48,696 nucleotides of DNA from CAZOOA01 sp964581355 (GCA_964581355.1 CAZOOA010000015.1:1-48696), one strand, 5' to 3'; shown: positions 8,529 through 17,340, counted from the stretch's first letter. The notes: a model not told the origin generated them from the sequence alone. Program-made: numbers and translations.

Positions 8529-9859
8529 CTATCCCCTTTTCGACTTCTGGATTTAAGGTTGAATTTCAGTGGGGTTCCTTCAAAGTCAAAAGCCTCTCGC
8601 AACCTGTTTTCCAGGTAGCGTAAATATGAAAAATGGATTAATGACGGGTTATTAACAAATAAAATAAAACTAGGAGGGCAGGTTTTTGTCTGCGTCCAAT
8701 AATATATACGCCCCTGCTTTCCTTTATATAACGGCATCGGATTAACACTTTGCGCATCTTCCAACAGGCGGTTTAGCAAAGGTGTGGGAATCCTGCGTGA
8801 ATAGTTTTCAAATATTCGGGGAAACAAATGAAATAAATGATTCAACTTTTTTCGTTCATAAATGGAAGTAAAAACAACAGGAGCAAAGGAGACAAATTTT
8901 AGTGCGCCCCGAACATCCTGGACGATTTCCTTTCCCCCTGTTCTTCGTTCTTCTGCGCCGATCAAATCCCATTTGTTTAAAGCCAGGATCAGGGCCCGGC
9001 CTTGATCCAGTATATAACCGGCAATTTTTTGATCCTGCTCCGTCACACCTTCCTGGGCTTCTAAAAGAAGCAGGGCGATGTCGGCCTGATCAATGGCCCT
9101 TAAGGAGCGTACGACGCTATAATATTCCAGGTCTTCTTTCACGCGGCTTTTTTTGCGTATGCCGGCCGTATCAATAAACCTGTAACTTGTCCCCTCCTTT
9201 TCTATCCAGGTGTCAATGGAATCCCGGGTTGTACCGGGTTGTGGACTTACAATAACCCGGTGCTCACCTAATAAATGATTAATAAAAGAAGACTTGCCCA
9301 CGTTGGGCCGCCCCACAACGGCTATTTTCAGGTGCTGCTCTTCCTCTCCCCGGTCCTGGGCCGAGCCATCTGGAAACAATGATACTACTTCATCCAGCAA
9401 GTCACCGATGTTTTTCCCGTGAGCTGCAGAAATACCCAGGGGGTCTCCGAAACCCAGTTCGTAAAATTCATGGATAGACTGACCCTGGGATTCAATTTTA
9501 TTCACAGCTAAGATTACTTTTTTCCCCTGACGACGCAGCAGGTTTGCCACTTCCCTATCCAGGGGAGTGGGCCCCTCACGGCCATCCACCAGAAAAATAA
9601 TTACATGAGCATCTTCAATGGCTAAAAGTGCTTGCTTTTGTACCTCTGTTTCAATATCTTCATTCTGCGAAAAGGTCAAACCGCCTGTATCGATAACCCC
9701 GAACTCGTAATTCAACCAGGTAGCCAAATCATAAATACGGTCCCGGGTAACACCGGGCACCTTTTCTTCAATGGCTTTCCGCCCACCCACCATGCGGTTA
9801 AAAAGAGTCGATTTACCCACATTGGGGCGTCCGACGATGGCAACTAACGGTGATGACAA
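8525..9859 (-). CDS. der: Ribosome-assembly GTPase Der (EngA)
   Basis: Double-GTPase of 444 residues that acts in 50S subunit maturation. The first G domain has GRPNVGKSTLFNRM, DTGG and NKIES. The second has GRPNVGKSSFINHL, DTAG and NKWD. A KH-like C-terminal domain follows and ends in a basic tail (KSRSRKGDR). In the first G4 motif Glu replaces the usual Asp (NKIE). The gene overlaps the upstream DUF512 gene by 16 bases and plsY by 4. Confidence 0.98.
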   Translation of the reverse strand: MSSPLVAIVGRPNVGKSTLFNRMVGGRKAIEEKVPGVTRDRIYDLATWLNYEFGVIDTGGLTFSQNEDIETEVQKQALLAIEDAHVIIFLVDGREGPTPLDREVANLLRRQGKKVILAVNKIESQGQSIHEFYELGFGDPLGISAAHGKNIGDLLDEVVSLFPDGSAQDRGEEEQHLKIAVVGRPNVGKSSFINHLLGEHRVIVSPQPGTTRDSIDTWIEKEGTSYRFIDTAGIRKKSRVKEDLEYYSVVRSLRAIDQADIALLLLEAQEGVTEQDQKIAGYILDQGRALILALNKWDLIGAEERRTGGKEIVQDVRGALKFVSFAPVVFTSIYERKKLNHLFHLFPRIFENYSRRIPTPLLNRLLEDAQSVNPMPLYKGKQGRIYYWTQTKTCPPSFILFVNNPSLIHFSYLRYLENRLREAFDFEGTPLKFNLKSRSRKGDR

Positions 9860-11199
9860 ATGGGCACCGTCCTCTCATCTGATGTATCTGGCGTATTGTT
9901 TGTCAGTGCAGTCACCAGTTCCTGGATATTTCCTACCGGAATCACCGGTCTCTCCAGGAATGTCGTTACATCACTAACCGTATAATCATCAAGAAACAGC
10001 CCGGTTTTTTCTTTTAACATTTCTGCTGGGACAAAAACTATGTCGCCCAGGTTTTTCCCCTTTAAAGCATGCAGAATATCGTTACCGGTTAAAAGGCCGG
10101 CTACCGTCACTTCTTCGCCCCAGAATACACTTTCTACAACCTGCAGCTGTACCTGCAAGTTCTTAATTTTTTCTAACTCACAGACCAGCTGCTTTAACAG
10201 AGGCTCTGCTGAACGTCCTGTAACCAATGAGATTGACCTGGATGAAGGCAGGCTGGGAGGAAAGTTTATTTTCAACGATTCCAGTTCATTCAAGAACAGC
10301 CGGCTCAAACCAACACCATTTTCCAGCTGATGATATGCGCCATAATGTTCATGTTCGGGAAATGGTTCATTTGCTAGCAGATAGAATTCATCGGCCAGGT
10401 ATACAAAGGGATTATTATATTTATTAATCATTTGCTCTTGCCTTGAGCTGACCGTTTTCAGGATGCTTTTTGACTTGTCCGGGGTGACCCGGTTTAAGGA
10501 GAATAGTCGATCCCGGTGCCTGGAAAGACCAACAGGGACAATAGCAACCGTTTCCAAGGCTGGATAAAGCCGAGCAAGATCGTCTAACGTCTTCTCCAGG
10601 ATGGGTCCATCATTGATCCCCGGGCACAGCACTACTTGACCATGCATTTTAATGCCGGCCCGGGCCAGGATGTTCATTTGTTCCAGGACATTCCCAGCAG
10701 AAGGGTTTCTCATCATCTTTTTTCGCACGGCTGGGTCTGTTGCATGGATAGAGATATATAGGGGAGAAATATGTCTTTTGGCAATGCGCTTTAAATCAAG
10801 CTTTCCGGTATTGGTTAAAGTAATAAAGTTGCCGAATAAAAAAGACATGCGGTAATCATCATCTTTGTCATAAAGCGAATTTCGCAACCCTACGGGCTGC
10901 TGGTCTATAAAGCAGAAAATGCAGTTATTTTGACACCTTCTCATTGGGCCTATGGTGGGGTTTGCAAAGTCCAACCCCAGCTCTTCGTCATACTGTTTCT
11001 GCAGGAACAAATCGATATCAGTCCCGTCTTGTTTTTCTATCGAAACCTCTACCTCTGCTCCTGCTGCAAGATACTTATAATCAAGTATATCATATAGTCT
11101 ACTTCCGTTAATCCTTAAAAGACGATGGCCGGGAACAATCCCGGCTTTTTCGGCTGGAGAATTCGGTTTTACCTGGTGAACAATAAAATTCCTATTCAT
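9844..11199 (-). CDS. DUF512 family radical-SAM protein with N-terminal PDZ domain
   Basis: 451 residues. The N-terminal 60 residues form a PDZ-like fold (VKPNSPAEKAGIVPGHRLLRING). A radical-SAM cluster site follows as CQNNCIFCFIDQ (C-x3-C-x2-C, about residues 88-99), then the DUF512 region. This family is common in clostridia and cyanobacteria; its substrate is not established. It is the first gene of the der-plsY-gpsA operon and has a good sigma-A-type promoter directly upstream. The SD-like GTGAGG lies near ATG 11199. The 16-base overlap with der implies translational coupling. Confidence 0.93.
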   Translation of the reverse strand: MNRNFIVHQVKPNSPAEKAGIVPGHRLLRINGSRLYDILDYKYLAAGAEVEVSIEKQDGTDIDLFLQKQYDEELGLDFANPTIGPMRRCQNNCIFCFIDQQPVGLRNSLYDKDDDYRMSFLFGNFITLTNTGKLDLKRIAKRHISPLYISIHATDPAVRKKMMRNPSAGNVLEQMNILARAGIKMHGQVVLCPGINDGPILEKTLDDLARLYPALETVAIVPVGLSRHRDRLFSLNRVTPDKSKSILKTVSSRQEQMINKYNNPFVYLADEFYLLANEPFPEHEHYGAYHQLENGVGLSRLFLNELESLKINFPPSLPSSRSISLVTGRSAEPLLKQLVCELEKIKNLQVQLQVVESVFWGEEVTVAGLLTGNDILHALKGKNLGDIVFVPAEMLKEKTGLFLDDYTVSDVTTFLERPVIPVGNIQELVTALTNNTPDTSDERTVPICHHR

Positions 11200-11230
11200 C
11201 TAAAGCCTCACGGTTTAAATTTTCTTACTC

Positions 11231-11260
11231 ATTATCCTATATTGTATTACCCCCTGTCAA
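11231..11260 (-). promoter_or_regulatory. Sigma-A-type promoter of the DUF512-der operon
   Basis: Minus strand TTGACA (complement of 11255-11260), an 18-base spacer, then GATAAT (complement of 11231-11236): a perfect -35 and five of six bases in the -10. It lies about 35 bases before ATG 11199, consistent with vegetative expression of der, plsY and gpsA. Confidence 0.75.
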
Positions 11261-11271
11261 GCCAATCTAGT

Positions 11272-11751
11272 TCAAATCCGGTCCTGACAAGAAAGGTTTA
11301 ACTTTTTCTTTTTAACTTCTCTGACCAGCTTAATGATTTTTGGCAGGGCCTGACGTGTGCCGTACAATAAAAAGATCCTGCCGGTTGTTGTAAGACCGAC
11401 CTGCCTGGAAAGAAAACCGCCTATCCTCATCAGGGTGTTAAGGCATGGGATGGTGCTTACTAAGAGCAATTCAGCGGTATCCATGGGAATAACTGTTTCC
11501 AGCTGGTAAATGACGGTTTCAACAATATGCCCGGCATTGCGACAACCCATGATATATACTTCGTTGCCTGCTTCATCACGGCCAATATAATATATTTTTC
11601 CTGAGTTTTTTTTATCTACCCGATCAAAATAAGGGAGACGGAACAGGTGCTGCCAGGTTACAGGGAGGCAACCATTCAGCTTTCCTGTATGCAGCGCTGC
11701 AGCCAAAACCGAGGAATGAGTCCCACCATAACAGTGATAAACAATTTTCAT
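11272..11751 (-). CDS. DUF3189 family protein
   Basis: 159 residues beginning MKIVYHCYGGTHSSVLAAALH, the family signature; LPYFDRVD and GCRNAGHIVE are also conserved-looking. DUF3189 proteins are found in spore-forming Firmicutes, often beside YIEGIA genes; the biochemical role is unknown. The GGTHSS loop resembles a nucleotide- or phosphate-binding turn, but that is inference. It is the last gene of the DUF1614-spoIIP-YIEGIA set, 4 bases after the capping-subunit gene. Confidence 0.85.
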   Translation of the reverse strand: MKIVYHCYGGTHSSVLAAALHTGKLNGCLPVTWQHLFRLPYFDRVDKKNSGKIYYIGRDEAGNEVYIMGCRNAGHIVETVIYQLETVIPMDTAELLLVSTIPCLNTLMRIGGFLSRQVGLTTTGRIFLLYGTRQALPKIIKLVREVKKKKLNLSCQDRI

Positions 11752-11755
11752 GGTC

Positions 11756-11944
11756 TTAATGTTTTACCAGGACATAAACACCGTTTTCAAGATCATGGAT
11801 TACCCCTTCAGTAATCCGGGCCAGGTATAGGGCAATTTTATCCTGTTCTTCTTGACTTATTGCTAAAAATACTGGAGCTCCTGCACCATAGACTTTTTCT
11901 TTATCCTGAGTGATAATCGCCAAAATGAGTTTTTCTAATTCCAT
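11756..11944 (-). CDS. Capping complex subunit for YIEGIA (small protein)
   Basis: 62 residues, acidic and compact (MELEKLILAIITQDKEKVYG), with a predicted alpha/beta fold and no membrane segment. It resembles the small protein annotated as the capping subunit of YIEGIA in sporulating Firmicutes. Its position, directly after the YIEGIA gene and before DUF3189, supports this. Function is unknown beyond the presumed complex. Confidence 0.75.
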   Translation of the reverse strand: MELEKLILAIITQDKEKVYGAGAPVFLAISQEEQDKIALYLARITEGVIHDLENGVYVLVKH

Positions 11945-11968
11945 GGAATAGTCGACCTCGAAATGTTG

Positions 11969-12868
11969 TTAATCTGCTGCCTTACCACCGGCATAGGTTT
12001 TTAACGGCATCGAAAGAGCACTTTCTAAAATCGGAACCCTTTTTACTGCTTCAATTAAAAACTTTACATCCTGCTCAATGGGTACAATAATCAACCCAAC
12101 CCGCCCTGTGTCCAGGTCCCTGCGCACAATGGGAGTGAATTCTGCTGTATCTACATCCTTATATATCCCCATTAATGCCGCTGCGTCATGGGAAATGGCC
12201 ATCCTCTGCCCATTATTGGCCAGTGTAGCCCGGGAGTTATCATCAAAAGGTTCAATTATTATCCCGATGCCTCTTTCCAGGTAAACCTCATGCACCGACC
12301 CCATGCCCAGGTTCATAAAATCAATATCTTCAACATAAAGCAGGGGGCCGTCAAAATGCACCTGGCCCTGTCGGACTTTAGCAATATCAGTAATGGTTTT
12401 GCCACCCTTGAGTTGCAATCCGATCAATAGTAACACCACAGCAATTAACAAGCCGGATAAATAATTACCCCACAATGTTATTCCGCTGACTAAAAGTGAT
12501 GTGAACATAATCAAATAATTACGAGCTTCAAAAACCCTGGCAATCCCCTCGATATAGTCAGGCCCTCTGGGAACCAAATTGCCCTGGTCCAGGTTTTGCA
12601 GCATTGTCCTTTCCATTTCCCGAACTTCCCGAAACTGTGTGGCTGCCAGGGCCAGAAATGTCACGGCAGTAAACTCTTTTTCCACAATAGCTGGAATGGC
12701 AGCAGCACCAATAAAAGCAGCAATAAAGCCCAAAGAAAGGTGTGTTACGACACCATGGGGATAACTGGGATACTGCCTGTAATCCCTTCTCAGGAACAGA
12801 TAACGGATTAAGGCACCGGAGATCACACCGACTAAAATCGCTTCTGCATGGGGTGGAACGTCAAACAC
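11969..12868 (-). CDS. YIEGIA family membrane protein
   Basis: The diagnostic motif YIEGIA is present (RGPDYIEGIARVFEARN), within a polytopic protein that has hydrophobic helices near the N-terminus (AILVGVISGALIRYLF, LSLGFIAAFIGAAAIPAI) and in the middle (LIMFTSLLVSGITLWGN). The open frame extends to an ATG at 13048, but the extra 60 residues are encoded by a dispersed repeat (R1) and look non-native. GTG 12868 is the first in-frame start outside the repeat and gives 299 residues, normal for the family. The SD for this GTG is poor, because AAAGAGGTG overlaps it, so the insertion may have changed translation. It is followed by the capping subunit and DUF3189. It is sporulation-associated by phylogenetic distribution; molecular function unknown. 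Confidence 0.85.
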   Translation of the reverse strand: MFDVPPHAEAILVGVISGALIRYLFLRRDYRQYPSYPHGVVTHLSLGFIAAFIGAAAIPAIVEKEFTAVTFLALAATQFREVREMERTMLQNLDQGNLVPRGPDYIEGIARVFEARNYLIMFTSLLVSGITLWGNYLSGLLIAVVLLLIGLQLKGGKTITDIAKVRQGQVHFDGPLLYVEDIDFMNLGMGSVHEVYLERGIGIIIEPFDDNSRATLANNGQRMAISHDAAALMGIYKDVDTAEFTPIVRRDLDTGRVGLIIVPIEQDVKFLIEAVKRVPILESALSMPLKTYAGGKAAD

Positions 12869-12875
12869 CTCTTTA

Positions 12876-13079
12876 GTATGAAAAACCGTGTCTTGGGCGC
12901 TGTCGTCCGGAGGGCCGCCCGAGGGCCTTCGGTCACCAAGCGCCTTTGGCCACAGAGACCAACGTCGCCGGACGAGTGCGCCATCTCGCCGGTGTAGGGA
13001 GGCGGGGTGTTGAAAACCAGAACTTCGGACGCAAGCAAGATTTTTCATCCCCTGTTGTGGCCCGCAATAAACGTGTGGG
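12876..13079. repeat. Dispersed GC-rich structured repeat, copy R1
   Basis: About 200 bases filling almost the whole gap between spoIIP and the YIEGIA gene. It is about 90 percent identical by eye to R2 (23646-23953) over 12914-13061 versus 23793-23940, and also shares the left end GTATGAAAAACCGTGTCTTG. The ends form imperfect inverted repeats: left ATGAAAAACCGTGTCTTG (12878-12895) and right CAAGCAAGATTTTTCAT (13032-13048). Composition is far more GC-rich than its surroundings. It could be a MITE-like element or a structured RNA. It encodes no plausible protein; the only frame through it lacks a properly spaced SD. Confidence 0.8.
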
Positions 13080-13090
13080 TAGTTTGATAA

Positions 13091-14305
13091 TCACGGCTGG
13101 TTATCGCCATCTTTTCTATTACCTCTACGCCTGGTTAGATCCAGAAACTCACGGCTGAAAAATTGTTTTAGTTTACTTTTTAGCTCTTCTTTACTGCCAG
13201 TGCTAATCAAGAGATAAACGCCGAGAGCGAGGAAAAGGACAAAAATAACCCATAAAATGCCTCTTAAAGCAGTCACTCCCAGTCCTTCCTGAACCTGTGC
13301 TGCCTCTTCACCAGTCAAATAAAAATGTGTTGAATCGGCAAATAAGGCTGCTGAGCTTTCGGCACCTTCCCGGGTGTTTTCATGGGAGCCTACTTCTAAA
13401 AGTAATGATAAAGGTAAAACGTCCTGGTTGTAATTGCCCTGGGCCATAAATATTCCTTTTATCAAGCCGGGATTTTTTTCATCGACTACACTTTTTAAGC
13501 TTTCGGCAAATTCACGGTTTGTTTGTACATTCTGATTTTGTCTGCCAACAACAAACTGAATTTGCACTTTTTCTTCCCCGTTGACCTGGGCTTTGTATTC
13601 CTCAGCTGGAACCGCATCGCGGTGCAAATCAAAGAGCACATTAGAACCTTCACGTAACAGTTCTTCTACTGTCCTCCTGGAACGCTGGTATGCTCCCGCA
13701 TCATGAGGCACATGAGTGTCTGTAGAAAAATTCACTTCCATGCCTTTTTCTTCCAGGGCCTCAACAAAGGATCTGCCAACATCCAGGATGCCTCCTCCTT
13801 CAAGAACAAATTCTTCTCCGTCGGATGGAACATAGGCCTCTGCTCCATGGGAATGGAAAACCCCGACCACCGGATCTTCTGCTTCTTGTTGTTGAGCTAA
13901 AGGCTGACTGTAAATAGTTTCGCCTGCTGATCCTCCTGCCCAGGCTTCAATGGATGGACGCTTTGCAAGTTGGACTTCTTCAATAAAACGGGCCCAGGCA
14001 ATATTATCTTCCACTTTTTCCACCCTGTATAGTTTATTATCCTGGTTAATATACTCGTCATCAACATTCATTATCCGTGCCGATTTCATTATCGACTCCC
14101 CGGTTTCCAAATCTTTCATGGCAAAAAAACGTTCACTTAAGTGATCGATATGCTCATACTCGAAATATTGAAACAAGTCCTCTGCAAATGCCCTGTTGGT
14201 ATAACAGAAATTGCTGCAGGCTAATGTGAAAAATACCCAGAACAACATAATAAACAGGGTTTTCTTTACTCTATTGGCTGTATAAAGATTACTTTTTGTG
14301 CACAT
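13091..14305 (-). CDS. spoIIP: Stage II sporulation protein P, peptidoglycan hydrolase
   Basis: SpoIIP is the amidase/endopeptidase of the DMP complex (SpoIID, SpoIIM, SpoIIP), which drives septal thinning and engulfment. This 404-residue protein has an N-terminal membrane anchor (about 14-36). The catalytic core (about 140-330) includes VFHSHGAEAYVPS, VLFDLHRDA and LLEVGSHENTREGAE, carrying the His and Glu residues expected to bind zinc. Unusually, a second strong hydrophobic helix follows near 345-368, then a basic tail, so the enzyme would be anchored at both ends. An AGGTGGGG ribosome site precedes ATG 14305. It lies 24 bases after DUF1614. R1 begins 11 bases after its stop. Confidence 0.93.
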   Translation of the reverse strand: MCTKSNLYTANRVKKTLFIMLFWVFFTLACSNFCYTNRAFAEDLFQYFEYEHIDHLSERFFAMKDLETGESIMKSARIMNVDDEYINQDNKLYRVEKVEDNIAWARFIEEVQLAKRPSIEAWAGGSAGETIYSQPLAQQQEAEDPVVGVFHSHGAEAYVPSDGEEFVLEGGGILDVGRSFVEALEEKGMEVNFSTDTHVPHDAGAYQRSRRTVEELLREGSNVLFDLHRDAVPAEEYKAQVNGEEKVQIQFVVGRQNQNVQTNREFAESLKSVVDEKNPGLIKGIFMAQGNYNQDVLPLSLLLEVGSHENTREGAESSAALFADSTHFYLTGEEAAQVQEGLGVTALRGILWVIFVLFLALGVYLLISTGSKEELKSKLKQFFSREFLDLTRRRGNRKDGDNQP

Positions 14306-14329
14306 TTTTTCCCCACCTGTTTATATTCT

Positions 14330-15091
14330 TTATTCCCCTGTAGAATTGTTATTGGTTTCATTTTCCGGCTCCGGTTCCGGTTCCGTTTTCGGGTGCTGAT
14401 CATGCTTTGTTTCAACTTGTTCCAAATCAGAAAAAAGCCCGGTATCCGGATCCTGTGCATCCGCTTTCTCTGCTTTTTTTTGGCCAATTCCCGACAAGGA
14501 TATCTTTTCTGCCGTTTCACCAATAAATTCTGCCAGCCCCAAGGCAAGAATTCCCGCAATAACCACTGCATCCAGGGCACCTGCACCCCCGATAACAATA
14601 TTAGGTGCAACCCCTGCCGCAGCCATTTCCAGCTGGGTAATGATATCGTTTAATACAATAGCCAGAGTACCCGCAATAAAGGCACCCCTTCTGCTGCGTC
14701 CAGCCAGGTACCCACTGATACCGGCAACAATAGCTGCTATATAAAGCGGGTCGACAAGGTAATTATGCGTTGGTTCTGCCGGCATCAATCTCAGAAACAA
14801 AAAGACTACACCCGTAGCAATAATGACAGCCAATACAGTCCTTTGTATTTCATGCTGCTGTGCTTTGCTAAATAAATAGCCAACCAGGATAATGGGGAGA
14901 AGACCTCCACCGAGATTAATAGCTACATCTCCTCCCAAAGGAATGTCCGGAAGAAAACCCCCTATTATAATCGCTATTAAAAAAAGCAGCGCCGCCCGGT
15001 CGCTCATTCGAAGCCGATCCAGTGACCTTTGGGCCAGCCCCAGGTAAACAAGAATGGAAACAGCTATTAAAGCAATTACTCCAACACTCAA
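14330..15091 (-). CDS. DUF1614 family polytopic membrane protein
   Basis: About 253 residues, with roughly seven hydrophobic segments (for example ALLFLIAIIIGGFLPDIPL and INLGGGLLPIILVGYLF) and a hydrophilic acidic tail rich in Glu, Pro and Asn. The pattern GGFLPDIPL...GGGLLPI and the central GAFIAGTLAIVLNDI match DUF1614. The frame opens at ATG 15163, but no SD is seen there. TTG 15091 has AAAAGGAAG at suitable spacing and starts right at the first membrane helix, so it is preferred. It heads the spoIIP-YIEGIA set; function unknown. Confidence 0.8.
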   Translation of the reverse strand: MSVGVIALIAVSILVYLGLAQRSLDRLRMSDRAALLFLIAIIIGGFLPDIPLGGDVAINLGGGLLPIILVGYLFSKAQQHEIQRTVLAVIIATGVVFLFLRLMPAEPTHNYLVDPLYIAAIVAGISGYLAGRSRRGAFIAGTLAIVLNDIITQLEMAAAGVAPNIVIGGAGALDAVVIAGILALGLAEFIGETAEKISLSGIGQKKAEKADAQDPDTGLFSDLEQVETKHDQHPKTEPEPEPENETNNNSTGE

Positions 15092-15233
15092 TATTAATCG
15101 CTTCCTTTTATCATGAAATGAATTACAGGCTCCTGCCTGCTTCTGAAAAAGCATCGAAAACATGTAATTCGTTTAGGGCAGGTTTAGATTAACCAGAAAA
15201 GACAGAGTTTATTCCCTCTTAATTTGTTTTGCT

Positions 15234-15266
15234 ATAAAAAAAGACCCGGTTTTTTAAACCGGGTTT
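15234..15266 (-). terminator. Intrinsic terminator of the cmk-plsC-ispH/rpsA operon
   Basis: Arms ACCCGGTTT (15244-15252) and AAACCGGGT (15256-15264) are perfect around a TTT loop, and an outer A-T pair and a G-U pair extend the stem. On the minus strand a T7 run follows at once. It is one of the clearest terminators in the window. Confidence 0.88.
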
Positions 15267-15309
15267 ACTTTGGATTTCCAAAAATTAAGTTTAATAATGG
15301 CCAGCTTAC

Positions 15310-17334
15310 TTACTTCTCTTCTGTATCAGATGAGCTTTCCGTGCTAAATAAATCCCCAAAAACATCCCCCAAAGTAACACCTTGATTTTCAGAGTCCGCA
15401 GATTGCCCGGAGTGCGCTGAAAAATCCCTGGGTGCAGGACGGGCTTCTTTAATGCTTAAACTAATTCTTTTTCCATCAGGGTTGATCTCTAATATTTTGG
15501 ACTCTACTTCTTCCCCTTCCTGGATTATTTCGGAAGGATGCTTGACATGGAAATCTGCCATCTGAGAAATATGGACCAGTCCTTCAACACCGGGAATGAG
15601 TTCAACAAAAGCACCAAAGTTCACAATCCGGGTAACTTTGCCTTTGACAATATCACCATCGCTAAATTGTTCACTAACCTGGGACCATGGGTCCGGCTGA
15701 GCCTGCCTGATGCTCAGGCTGATCCGCTCTTTTTCTGGTATAACTTCTAAAACTTTTACCTGTACTTCTTCACCTACATCCAACACTTCCTGGGGATGGC
15801 CAACCCTTTGCCAGGATACTTCTGAAATATGGACCAGGCCATCGATTCCCCCAACATCAACAAAAGCACCAAAATCAGTTAGCCTCTTAACAGTACCGCT
15901 AATCACTGCATTTTCTTCGAGGTTATTGATGGTCTCTTGTTTCTGCCCTTCTGCCTCTTCTTCCAACATTTGCTTCCGGGATAAAATCACTTTATCCCGT
16001 TCCCTGTTCAATTCGATAACCTTAAACGACAGTTCCTGCCCCATAAAAGTCTGGAAATCAGGGATGTAGCGAACATCCACCAGTGAGCCCGGCATGAAGC
16101 CTTCAATGCCGCTGCCCAGGTTTACAATAATGCCTGCAGAAACAACATCTTTAACGACTCCCTGCATGCTTTTTCCGGTTTCCAAAGCTTCTGTTAGTTC
16201 TTTCCAGCGCCTTTCACGGGCCAGCCTTTTTTGGGAGACAATTATCGTGTCTTCCTGTTCATTTATTTTTAGGACAAGAACGTCAATGTCATCACCTTCA
16301 GAAAATGCATCTTTCAGGGTCGAGTCGCCTTCCAGCAATACCTCTGCCTTTGGCAGGACTGCGTCAGATTTCCACCCTACATCAACCAACAACTGGTCAT
16401 CTTCAACCAACACTACCTTCCCCGTTACCACATCACCAGGTCTGTACTCTTTTACTTCCTGCTGGTAAGGGAATGTTTCTTCCGCCTTCGTTTCAAAGTT
16501 TTCGTTTTCCATTCGAACCATAACCTCCTTTATCGTCCAATCCGGGGTAGATGCACCTGCAGTTACCCCTACTTTTGATTTTCCTACCAACCACCGGCTG
16601 GAAACTTCCTGAGCTCCGGTAATCTGGTAGGTCTTCTTTATTTCTCGGCATACTTGTGCCAATTTCCTGGTGTTGGAACTTTTCCTATCACCGACAACCA
16701 GCATTAAGTCTACCGTAGAAGCCAGCTTTGCTGCTGCATTTTGACGCAGCATGGTCGCTTTGCAGATTGTTTTATATGTATCAAGTTCGGGATACATTTT
16801 TTTCAGCTGGTCAGCAACTTGCAAAAAGTCTTTTTCCCGCTGCGTCGTCTGTGAGATCAAAACAGCTTTTCCAGTTATAATCAGGTCAATTAAACTATTG
16901 TATTCCCCAGGGGGAATGACCATGGCACCATCCCCGGCCCAACCCAGCAGAGCCTGTACTTCAGGGTGTTCCCGGTCACCATAGATCAGTATGGTATAAC
17001 CTTTCTTGGAAAAATTGTGAGCAATTTTCTGCAACCGCTTGACGTAAGGGCAGGTCGCATCAATTACCTCCACATTCTGCTGGTTGGACAAGCGTTTGAA
17101 AATGCCCGGTGTTGCACCATGCGTTCTAATAATGACCGTTCCCCTTGTGATTTCTTCCAACCGGGAAAAAACTTTGACACCTTTTTCAGCAAGAAACGAT
17201 GCAACCTTTTCATTATGGACAAGGGGGCCAAATGTGCTGACTTCTTTCCCCATTTCCACATGTTTTATTGTTAATTCCAAGGCATTCTTCACGCCATCAC
17301 AAAATCCGGCATGTTCTGCTAAATATACCTGGAT
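15310..17334 (-). CDS. ispH: Fusion of 4-hydroxy-3-methylbut-2-enyl diphosphate reductase (IspH) and four S1 domains (RpsA-like)
   Basis: Residues 1-290 are IspH, the [4Fe-4S] enzyme that ends the MEP isoprenoid pathway. The three cluster cysteines are in GFCDGV (residue 12), DATCPYV and TICKAT. GPLVHNE and REHPEV carry the active-site histidines. From about 300 onward come four S1 RNA-binding repeats (starting near GDVVTGKV, GKSMQGVV, NAVISGTV and GDIVKGKV), as in other clostridial IspH-RpsA fusions. The first NTG in frame is GTG 17292, but starting there loses the essential first cysteine. Upstream codons read VYLAEHAGFCDG back to ATC 17334, with AAGGAGGT exactly 8 bases before it and the plsC stop just beyond, so ATC is the apparent start (674 residues). 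Confidence 0.93.
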   Translation of the reverse strand: MQVYLAEHAGFCDGVKNALELTIKHVEMGKEVSTFGPLVHNEKVASFLAEKGVKVFSRLEEITRGTVIIRTHGATPGIFKRLSNQQNVEVIDATCPYVKRLQKIAHNFSKKGYTILIYGDREHPEVQALLGWAGDGAMVIPPGEYNSLIDLIITGKAVLISQTTQREKDFLQVADQLKKMYPELDTYKTICKATMLRQNAAAKLASTVDLMLVVGDRKSSNTRKLAQVCREIKKTYQITGAQEVSSRWLVGKSKVGVTAGASTPDWTIKEVMVRMENENFETKAEETFPYQQEVKEYRPGDVVTGKVVLVEDDQLLVDVGWKSDAVLPKAEVLLEGDSTLKDAFSEGDDIDVLVLKINEQEDTIIVSQKRLARERRWKELTEALETGKSMQGVVKDVVSAGIIVNLGSGIEGFMPGSLVDVRYIPDFQTFMGQELSFKVIELNRERDKVILSRKQMLEEEAEGQKQETINNLEENAVISGTVKRLTDFGAFVDVGGIDGLVHISEVSWQRVGHPQEVLDVGEEVQVKVLEVIPEKERISLSIRQAQPDPWSQVSEQFSDGDIVKGKVTRIVNFGAFVELIPGVEGLVHISQMADFHVKHPSEIIQEGEEVESKILEINPDGKRISLSIKEARPAPRDFSAHSGQSADSENQGVTLGDVFGDLFSTESSSDTEEK

Positions 17335-17340
17335 GGACTT

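Noticed and set aside
12876..13079. CRISPR or group II intron fragment as the nature of R1
   Set aside because: No regularly spaced short repeats, no domain V-like hairpin and no reverse transcriptase fragment are present.
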